Shown here: piece by piece, positions 1 through 4,710 of the stretch
Position numbering within the stretch: position 1 is the first letter of the stretch
Layout of the letters: each line of letters starts with the position of its first letter
Source: Burkholderiaceae bacterium
GTDB lineage: Bacteria; Pseudomonadota; Gammaproteobacteria; Burkholderiales; Burkholderiaceae
Length of the DNA stretch: 6,051 nucleotides
NCBI GenBank assembly: GCA_025458735.1
Contig: JALORV010000050.1
Location: 1 to 6,051, forward strand
Direction of reading: 5' to 3'
The notes under the pieces: model-generated
What the model saw: only the letters and a program-made list of their open reading frames with translations
Database searches by the model: none
What the model was told of the DNA's origin: nothing
Position numbers and translations under genes: made by a program

Positions 1-729
1 CACCTCGACGAGGTCGTGGCCTGGAACCACGCCGTGCATGCGGCGATCCACGCGGAGCTTGGCGCCGGCCACCTGCCGATCCTGCTAGGCGGCGACCATT
101 GCCTGGCGATCGGCTCGATCAGCGCGGTGGCCCGCCACTGCCGGGAAACAGGCAAGCGGCTGCGCATTCTCTGGCTCGACGCCCACGCGGACTTCAACAC
201 GAACCAGCTCACGCCCAGCGGCAACGTGCACGGCATGCCGGTGGCCTGCCTGTGCGGACACGGACCACAGGCGCTGGTCGAGCTGGGTGGCGCTGCGCCG
301 GCGATCGATCCCCGCTGGCTGCGCCAGATCGGCATCCGCAGCGTCGATGCCGGCGAGAAGCGCTTCGTGCATGAAGTGGGACTCGAAGTGTTCGATATGC
401 GCTTCATCGACGAGCTCGGCATGCGCCACACGATGGAAGTGGCGCTGGCGACGATGGATCCCGGCACCCACCTGCATGTGAGCTTCGATGTCGACTTCCT
501 CGACCCGGAGATTGCGCCTGGCGTGGGTACCACGGTGCCCGGCGGGCCGACCTACCGAGAAGCGCAGCTGTGCATGGAGATGATCGCCGACAGCGGCCGT
601 CTGGGCTCGCTCGACGTGATGGAACTCAATCCCGCGCTCGACATGCAGAACAAGACCGCACTTCTGACGGTGGACCTGATCGAAAGCCTGTTCGGCAAGA
701 GCACGCTGATGCGGCAGAACGGGCGCTGA
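1..729 (+). CDS. rocF: Arginase (5'-truncated by window edge)
   Basis: Arginase of the ureohydrolase family: it hydrolyses L-arginine to L-ornithine and urea with a two-Mn2+ centre in the cytoplasm. The frame is open from base 1, giving 242 visible residues. Family members are about 300 residues, so roughly 60 N-terminal residues lie off the left edge, and the in-frame GTG at 16 is not the true start. The Mn-ligand motifs are all present in order: GGDHC (30-34, His33), DAHAD (60-64), SFDVD (161-165, Asp163 and Asp165). A conserved Glu follows in DVMELNP (Glu209). The substrate-loop segment SGNVHGMP (73-80) fits arginase better than agmatinase. Cys34 replaces the more usual Ser of GGDHS, which I believe is a lineage variant. 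No co-transcribed partner is visible downstream. Agmatinase or formimidoylglutamase are less likely alternatives. Confidence 0.93.
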   Translation, partial: HLDEVVAWNHAVHAAIHAELGAGHLPILLGGDHCLAIGSISAVARHCRETGKRLRILWLDAHADFNTNQLTPSGNVHGMPVACLCGHGPQALVELGGAAPAIDPRWLRQIGIRSVDAGEKRFVHEVGLEVFDMRFIDELGMRHTMEVALATMDPGTHLHVSFDVDFLDPEIAPGVGTTVPGGPTYREAQLCMEMIADSGRLGSLDVMELNPALDMQNKTALLTVDLIESLFGKSTLMRQNGR

Positions 730-863
730 CTGCGCGGGCCGGGCCGCTGGCGCGAGCTGCATTACCATTCGCCTCCCGGCGGTTCCGGGCTGCAGGGCAG
801 CCGGCACCCACCCGTGCGGGCCGCCGCCGCCGTCCCCCTTCGATCCAACCGAAAGAGAAGCTC
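730..863. other. Intergenic gap between arginase and the exported repeat protein
   Basis: These 134 bases hold no gene I can support. Two weak inverted repeats are visible: CCCGG/CCGGG at 775-789 with a 5-base loop, and GCAC/GTGC at 804-817 with outer CC/GG pairing at 801-802 and 819-820. Either could help end arginase transcription, but neither is followed by a T-run. A TACCAT at 763-768 resembles a -10 box in four of six positions but has no credible -35 box. The downstream gene must be transcribed from here or by read-through from arginase; the sequence does not settle which. Confidence 0.4.
851..860 (+). promoter_or_regulatory. Ribosome binding site deciding the start at 864
   Basis: The purine-rich stretch GAAAGAGAAG lies just upstream of the ATG at 864, with GAG at 855-857 six bases before the start. 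Together with the signal peptide that begins at this ATG, it fixes the start here and not at the in-frame ATG at 570, which lies inside the arginase gene. Confidence 0.6.
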
Positions 864-1472
864 ATGCGCATCCTGACTCCGCTGTTCGCCGCCACGCTGG
901 CGGCTGTTGCCGTCCCGACGCTGGCCCAGACGCCGCCCAGCGGCGCCGCCGTGCTGAAGGCCACCGAGCCCGGCAAGGGCGTGATCGCCGAAGTCGTTCG
1001 CGTTGCAGCCACCGTCGAGGCGGTCGACGCGGCCAACCGGCTGGTCACGCTCAAGGGACCGGAAGGCAATTCCTTCGTGGTCAAGGCCGGCCCCGAGATC
1101 CGCAACTTCGATCGCATCAAGGTCGGCGACATCGTTGACGCCCGCTACACCGAGGCACTGACGCTGGAGCTGAAGAAGGGCGGCGGCGGTGTGCGCGAGC
1201 GCATTGAGTCGGAAAGCGCCGGCGTGTCCAAGCCGGGTGAGCGTCCGGCCGCGGCGGCCGGTCGTACCGTGACCGTGGTCGCGGACGTGATTGCCGTCAA
1301 CGCGGCCAAGCAGTCGGTGCGCCTGCGTGGACCGAACCGCACGGTCGACCTGAAGGTGCGCGATCCCGAGCAGTTCAAGCTGATCAAGGTCGGCGACCAG
1401 GTCGAAGCGCGCTTTACCGAGTCGGTTGCCATCGCCCTCGATCCGGCACCGCAGCCGGCTGCCAAGAAGTAA
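864..1472 (+). CDS. Exported protein with two diverged ~57-residue repeats, function unknown
   Basis: A 202-residue protein that I cannot assign to a named family with confidence. Residues 1-21 form a signal peptide: Met-Arg, then a hydrophobic core rich in Leu, Ala and Val, with a likely cut after Ala21 (TLA|Q). The mature protein should be periplasmic; there is no lipobox Cys and no later membrane segment. The rest consists of two related units (about 45-103 and 136-192). Both have a VxAVxAA opening, a VxLxGP turn, an IKVGD motif and an ARxTE motif, and they look like small beta-rich domains. A polar Gly/Arg/Ala linker (104-135) joins them and the C-terminus ends in a short Pro/Ala/Lys tail. 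No catalytic or metal-binding motif (no Cys, no His) is visible. The gene stands alone, after arginase and facing cca. The start at 864 is set by the signal peptide and a purine-rich site at 851-860. Confidence 0.85.
   Translation: MRILTPLFAATLAAVAVPTLAQTPPSGAAVLKATEPGKGVIAEVVRVAATVEAVDAANRLVTLKGPEGNSFVVKAGPEIRNFDRIKVGDIVDARYTEALTLELKKGGGGVRERIESESAGVSKPGERPAAAAGRTVTVVADVIAVNAAKQSVRLRGPNRTVDLKVRDPEQFKLIKVGDQVEARFTESVAIALDPAPQPAAKK
996..1172 (+). repeat. Repeat unit 1 of the exported protein (residues 45-103)
   Basis: This encodes the first copy of the duplicated unit. By eye it aligns with the second copy (1269-1439) at about 26 of 57 positions, with one two-residue gap. Shared landmarks are VxAVxAA, VxLxGP, PE, IKVGD and ARxTE. 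Confidence 0.75.
1269..1439 (+). repeat. Repeat unit 2 of the exported protein (residues 136-192)
   Basis: Second copy of the unit described at 996-1172. It is two residues shorter, the gap falling just before the IKVGD motif (PEQFKLIKVGD against PEIRNFDRIKVGD). Divergence is substantial, so the duplication is old and is seen in the protein, not as a DNA repeat. Confidence 0.75.
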
Positions 1473-1479
1473 TCGAAGC

Positions 1480-1502
1480 CGGGGCCGGCTGCGCCGGCCC
1501 TG
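1480..1502. terminator. GC-rich hairpin between convergent genes, possible bidirectional terminator
   Basis: GGGCCGGC (1482-1489) pairs perfectly with GCCGGCCC (1493-1500) around a TGC loop. A G-T wobble and a C-G pair extend it outward (1481/1501, 1480/1502). It starts eight bases after the stop codon of the exported-protein gene and lies 35 bases beyond the end of cca on the other strand. No T-run follows on either strand, so it is not a textbook intrinsic terminator. Its position between convergent genes is the main support. Confidence 0.5.
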
Positions 1503-1536
1503 CTGCGCTTCAAAGTGCGCGCGTGGGTCGGGCGGC

Positions 1537-2658
1537 TCAGCTGTCGGGCTCGTGCAGCACGCGGCTGACGGCCACGATGCGCGCCTGCCGCACGGCGCGC
1601 GGAATCTCCGCCGGATCATTGCGGTGCATGCTGGCGAGCGCGCCGGCATCGACGTCGGCAGCCGCCTGCAGGGCACGGCGGAAGCGTTCCGCCGACTGCT
1701 GGCTCGCCGCCTCGAAAGCCTGCAGCAGCAGTTCAAAGCGTTCGGGCCGTCTGAAGGCATCGGCTCGCTCGAGCACCTCGACGATCGCGGCCGATGAGGC
1801 CGCGCCCGCGAGGGCATCGCGCAGTTCGACCAGCAGGCGCGCGAGCGCACTCGACTCCTGGGGCACGCGCAGCTTCCCGACGAGGTCGGCCACCGTGCGC
1901 GAACTGCGGCAGGCGCTCGCCAGCACGGCGAAACGCGCCGGCAGCACCAGCGCCCGGTCGGCGGCACGGTCGAGCGCCGCGGCGGCCGGTTCCAGCTGTT
2001 CCAGCTCGCTGTAGAGGCGGTCGATCAGGCCGCTGGCTGACAGCACCTCGAGCATGCGCGACGGCCGCCTTTCCATCAGGCCACGCGAAATCTCCTGCAT
2101 GACGCGTTCTGGCACCAGGGCGTCGGCCTCGCCGTTGGCGACCATGGTGCGCGCCAGCGCGGCGGTTTCCGGCGCGATGCTGAACTCCGGAAAGCGCGCG
2201 GCAAATCGCGCCAGCCGCAGGATGCGCACCGGGTCCTCGACGAAGGCCGGGCCGACGTGGCGCAGGATGCCGGCCCGCAGGTCGCGCGCGCCGTTGTAAG
2301 GATCGATCAGGCGCCCATCCTCGTCGAGTGCCATGGCGTTGATCGTCAGGTCGCGCCGGGCCAGGTCGGCCTCCAGCGTGACGTCCGGCGCAGCGTGAAA
2401 CAGGAAGCCCGTGTAGCCCGGGGCGGTCTTGCGCTCGGTGCGCGCCAGCGCGTACTCCTCGTGGGTCTCGGGGTGCAGGAACACCGGGAAGTCGCGACCG
2501 ACGGGCCGGAAGCCGAGCGCCGCCATCTGCTCCGGCGAGCCGCCGACCACCACCCAGTCGCGGTCGGTCTCGAGCGCGGCATCGAGTTCGCCGCGATGAC
2601 GCCGGGCCTCGCCCAGCAGCGCGTCGCGCACGCAGCCGCCGACGCGATAGAACTTCAT
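1537..2658 (-). CDS. cca: CCA tRNA nucleotidyltransferase, class II, with degenerate HD-type region
   Basis: Adds or repairs the 3'-terminal CCA of tRNAs from CTP and ATP in the cytoplasm. The 373-residue protein has the class II head: VGGCVRDALLG (6-16), catalytic DRD (Asp32 and Asp34), GRDFPVFLHP (54-63), EEYALARTERK (67-77), RRDLTINAMA (101-110) and the base-selecting EDPVRILRLARF (141-152). The N-terminal half closely resembles E. coli Cca, apart from about 11 extra residues between Gly16 and Asp32. The C-terminal half still resembles Cca around KLRVP (262-266) and DAFRRPERFE (300-309). The segment that carries the HD metal site (CHDLGKG) in E. coli Cca reads RFAVLASACR here, and a stretch is missing before it. 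The phosphohydrolase activity is therefore probably absent. The ATG at 2658 is preferred to the TTG at 2661; it overlaps the GST stop codon (TGATG), suggesting translational coupling. Confidence 0.93.
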   Translation of the reverse strand: MKFYRVGGCVRDALLGEARRHRGELDAALETDRDWVVVGGSPEQMAALGFRPVGRDFPVFLHPETHEEYALARTERKTAPGYTGFLFHAAPDVTLEADLARRDLTINAMALDEDGRLIDPYNGARDLRAGILRHVGPAFVEDPVRILRLARFAARFPEFSIAPETAALARTMVANGEADALVPERVMQEISRGLMERRPSRMLEVLSASGLIDRLYSELEQLEPAAAALDRAADRALVLPARFAVLASACRSSRTVADLVGKLRVPQESSALARLLVELRDALAGAASSAAIVEVLERADAFRRPERFELLLQAFEAASQQSAERFRRALQAAADVDAGALASMHRNDPAEIPRAVRQARIVAVSRVLHEPDS

Positions 2659-3305
2659 CAATGGTCGACCAGGACTTCGGGCTCAGCGTGTGCCGCGTCG
2701 ATCCATGCGCGCATCGCCGGCAGCCCGACCACTGCCTGGGCAAAGGCAGCCAGCCGCGGCGGCAGCGTCACGCCGTAGGTGGCAAAGCGCGTCACGACCG
2801 GCGCATAGAAGGCATCGGCGATGCTGAAGCTGCCGTACAGCAGCGGGCCGCCGCTGCGCGCGAGACATTCGCTCCAGATCGCGCAGATGCGCTCGATGTC
2901 GGCCGCGACGTCGTCGCGGCGCCGGGCGGCGGCTCCCTTATCCGGCAGGCGCGAACGGATGTCCATCGGCAGGTGCGTGCGCAGCGCGGCGAAACCAGAG
3001 TGCATCTCGGCGGTGACCGCGCGTGCGTGCGCACGGGCGCCGGCATCGGCCGGCCACAGGCGGCCGCCGACCAGTTCATTGGTGGTCTCGCAGATGGCGA
3101 GCGAGTCCCATACGACCCACGGTCCGTCGATCAGGCACGGCACGCGGCCGCTGGGCGAGTGCCGCAGGATCTCGGCCTTCGTCTGCGGCTGATCGAGCGG
3201 TATGCGCAGTTCCTCGAAGTCGATCCCGGCGACCTTCAGCGCCAGCCACGCGCGCAGCGACCAGCTCGAGTAGTTGCGGTTGCCGATGACCAGGGTGCGG
3301 TTCAT
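2658..3305 (-). CDS. Glutathione S-transferase family protein
   Basis: A 215-residue cytosolic GST fold of the bacterial group with an N-terminal IGNRNYSSWSLRAW signature (7-20). The thioredoxin-like N-terminal domain (about 1-80) has the cis-proline glutathione-binding segment RVPCLID (54-60, Pro56) and WDSLAICE (66-73), where the Asp-Ser pair would hold the gamma-glutamyl group. Ser13 or Ser14 is the likely thiol-activating residue. The all-helical C-terminal domain (about 92-210) carries the SIADAFYAP capping motif (161-169). The physiological substrate cannot be read from sequence: members may act as transferases, peroxidases or isomerases. It follows the DUF3144 gene after 26 bases and its stop codon overlaps the cca start. 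The ATG at 3305 matches the family's start position, although the purine-rich site upstream (GCGAG) is weak. Confidence 0.88.
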   Translation of the reverse strand: MNRTLVIGNRNYSSWSLRAWLALKVAGIDFEELRIPLDQPQTKAEILRHSPSGRVPCLIDGPWVVWDSLAICETTNELVGGRLWPADAGARAHARAVTAEMHSGFAALRTHLPMDIRSRLPDKGAAARRRDDVAADIERICAIWSECLARSGGPLLYGSFSIADAFYAPVVTRFATYGVTLPPRLAAFAQAVVGLPAMRAWIDAAHAEPEVLVDH

Positions 3306-3331
3306 GCTGCGGCGCTCGCTGCGTAGCGCGA

Positions 3332-3643
3332 CTACTGCATCTTCTGATCAGGCCCCGCCGGGCCGCCGGCGGCGGCGCGATACACGGGCTCGATCTCCTT
3401 CAGGTTCTCGCCGAACATCGTGCGGTATTCGCCGGCGTAGTAGCTGGCGGCCTGATCGGCCGTCTGCGCCGGCGCGTCGCTGCGCGTCAGCCAGGCAAAG
3501 GCGTTGTAGCGGGCGGTGGCGTACATCATCACGGCCCGCACCCAGTCCGAGGAGCGATCGGCCCCGATCTCGTTGGCGAGCGTCACGAAGCGATCGGCCG
3601 CGTCGAGGAATTCGGCGGGGATCTCGTATTCACGTTGGGCCAT
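3332..3643 (-). CDS. DUF3144 family small protein
   Basis: A 103-residue soluble, mostly helical protein resembling DUF3144, a small family of unknown function found in proteobacteria. Visible landmarks are the helix FLDAADRFVTLANEIG (12-27), the conserved-looking core MMYATARYNAFAWL (39-52) and an EYRTMFGENLKEIEPVY stretch (72-88). The tail after about residue 90 is Gly/Pro-rich and probably disordered. There is no signal peptide, membrane segment or metal motif. Three ATG codons in a row open the frame (3649, 3646, 3643). The third is chosen because the GAGG at 3653-3650 is then six bases away, whereas the first would have no spacer. The gene sits eight bases after the SDR stop codon and 26 before GST, so it is almost certainly co-transcribed. 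Function is unknown. Confidence 0.82.
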   Translation of the reverse strand: MAQREYEIPAEFLDAADRFVTLANEIGADRSSDWVRAVMMYATARYNAFAWLTRSDAPAQTADQAASYYAGEYRTMFGENLKEIEPVYRAAAGGPAGPDQKMQ

Positions 3644-3649
3644 CATCAT

Positions 3650-3653
3650 CCTC
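3650..3653 (-). promoter_or_regulatory. Shine-Dalgarno GAGG overlapping the SDR stop codon
   Basis: On the minus strand the sequence reads CTGAGG followed by three ATGs. The TGA is the stop of the SDR gene and its last two bases are part of the GAGG. Ribosomes ending the SDR would lie on this site, which favours coupled translation of DUF3144 and supports the third ATG as start. Confidence 0.6.
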
Positions 3654-4617
3654 AGCGGCGGGCGCGCGCACGAAAGCTGCCGAGGCGTGCGCGCACGGTC
3701 TGCCCCGCCAGGTATCCCGGTGCCTCAACCTCCATCGAGTGCAGCTGCAGTCCCAGTTCGGGCGGCGGCACGTAAGGCTGAGTGCTGGCGATGCTGTCGC
3801 GCTGCATCGAGTCGAGGTTGTCGCGCGACATCATCGGTTCGCCCGGAGCCAGCTCCATCATGATGGCCTGCGCGCGCGCCAGACCGGCCGGCAGCCCGAT
3901 CACCGGACGCGGCCGCCCGGCAGTGCGGGTGGCGAACTGCACCAGCTCGCGCAGCGTGTAGATCTTCGGTCCGACCAGTTCGTAGCTCCTGCCGAAGGTG
4001 GCTGGATTGTCGAGCGCGTTGACGAAGGCGTCGGCGACGTCGTCGATGCAGACCGGCTGGAAGCGCGCGCCGGCGTTTGCGATCGGCAGCACCGGCGCCA
4101 CCGCGGCCAGCGCGGCGAAGGTGTTTAGGAAGCGGTCCTCGGGTCCGAAGATCACCGAGGGCTGGAAAATGGTCCAGTCGAGTCCGGAGGCGCGCACGGC
4201 GGCCTCGCCGTCGCCCTTGCTGCGCTGGTACATCGAGGGGCCCCTGGCATCGGCCCCGAGCGAACTCATGTGCAGCAGGCGCCGCACACCGAGGCGCCGG
4301 CACTGCTCGACGACGCGGCGCGGCAGTTCGACATGCGCGCGCGCGAACTCCGGGCCGTAGGGCTGCGCGCGCGATCCCTGCAGGATGCCGACGAGATTGA
4401 TGACCGCGTCACGCCCGGCGATCAGCCGGGCCAGCACGGCATCGTCGTGCACATCGGCCTCGACCACCTCGATGGTCGGCAGGGTGATCAGGTGGCCGGC
4501 GCGGGCGCGGCGGCGGACCGGCACCGTGACGCGCAGGCCGCGGTCGATCAACCGGTTGACGATATGGCGGCCGACGAAGCCGGCGCCGCCGATGACGACG
4601 ATGTTCGAGTGCTGCAC
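3652..4617 (-). CDS. Atypical SDR, complex I NDUFA9-like NAD(P)-binding protein
   Basis: A 321-residue Rossmann-fold protein of the extended/atypical short-chain dehydrogenase group, close to bacterial proteins annotated as the complex I NDUFA9 subunit family. The dinucleotide-binding motif GGAGFVG (10-16) follows the first beta strand. Other landmarks are an Arg-rich stretch after strand two (35-39), which may favour NADPH, and AVINLVGIL (71-79). HMSSLGAD (116-123), YQRSK (130-134, Tyr130 and Lys134 in YxxxK spacing), FQPSVIFGPEDRFLN (151-165) and FQPVCIDDVADAF (186-198) complete the set. The C-terminal third is helical and ends in a basic tail. No complex I genes are nearby, so a role in complex I is not implied; quinone or lipid metabolism are possibilities known for relatives. 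The start is GTG at 4617: no other start codon lies in frame for about 40 bases upstream and it places the beta strand as in relatives. No clear Shine-Dalgarno is seen. Confidence 0.87.
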   Translation of the reverse strand: MQHSNIVVIGGAGFVGRHIVNRLIDRGLRVTVPVRRRARAGHLITLPTIEVVEADVHDDAVLARLIAGRDAVINLVGILQGSRAQPYGPEFARAHVELPRRVVEQCRRLGVRRLLHMSSLGADARGPSMYQRSKGDGEAAVRASGLDWTIFQPSVIFGPEDRFLNTFAALAAVAPVLPIANAGARFQPVCIDDVADAFVNALDNPATFGRSYELVGPKIYTLRELVQFATRTAGRPRPVIGLPAGLARAQAIMMELAPGEPMMSRDNLDSMQRDSIASTQPYVPPPELGLQLHSMEVEAPGYLAGQTVRARLGSFRARARR

Positions 4618-4648
4618 GGGCGCTGCTTTGGGGTCCGAAGGAGAAGCG

Positions 4649-4677
4649 ATTCTATTCCGCGCGCCGTGCGACGACCG
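4649..4677 (-). promoter_or_regulatory. Candidate sigma-70 promoter for the SDR-DUF3144-GST-cca unit
   Basis: On the minus strand, TAGAAT at 4654-4649 matches the TATAAT consensus at five of six positions and stands out in GC-rich DNA. Transcription starting about seven bases on would leave a leader of around 25 bases before the GTG at 4617. The -35 region (about 4672-4677, CGGTCG) is a poor match, so an activator or an extended element would be needed, or this may be chance. Confidence 0.3.
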
Positions 4678-4693
4678 TGACCGCGATGGTCGT
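4671..4693. repeat. Interrupted palindrome upstream of the SDR gene
   Basis: ACGACC (4671-4676) is an exact inverted copy of GGTCGT (4688-4693), with 11 bases between. In a plus-strand RNA the stem could reach eight pairs with one G-U wobble and a 7-base loop. It covers the expected -35 region of the candidate promoter, so it could be an operator. It could also be part of transcription termination behind slt, or chance. Confidence 0.35.
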
Positions 4694-4710
4694 GCCGGGC
4701 GGGCGCCGGC

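Larger units (their letters stand above)
4618..4710. other. Gap between slt and the SDR gene, holding possible regulatory structure
   Basis: This 93-base stretch is the only sizeable break in the minus-strand block. It holds GCCGG/CCGGC at 4694-4710 directly after the slt stop codon (weak hairpin), an interrupted palindrome at 4671-4693 and a TAGAAT -10-like box at 4654-4649. It probably separates slt transcription from the SDR-DUF3144-GST-cca unit. Confidence 0.45.

Noticed and set aside
88..102. GGDHC in arginase (Cys for the usual Ser after the metal-binding His) as a possible active-site change
   Set aside because: The metal ligand is the His, which is intact, and all other ligands are present. 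I regard the Cys as lineage variation, not loss of function.
85..807. Minus-strand open frame opposite arginase
   Set aside because: The arginase frame carries every metal-ligand motif. The antisense translation has His/Arg/Ala-rich composition and no recognisable family.
570..863. In-frame upstream extension of the exported-protein gene to the ATG at 570
   Set aside because: It would overlap arginase out of frame, its translation is Arg/Ala-rich low-complexity shadow sequence, and it would bury the clear signal peptide that begins at 864.
762..1967. Long minus-strand open frame (401 codons) across the exported-protein gene and the end of cca
   Set aside because: It is antisense to one gene and out of frame with the other. 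Its translation is an Arg/Gly/Ala-rich shadow typical of GC-rich DNA, with no domain motif.
2659..2661. TTG at 2661 as the cca start
   Set aside because: The adjacent ATG at 2658 gives the normal MKFY N-terminus of the family and overlaps the GST stop codon in a standard TGATG arrangement.
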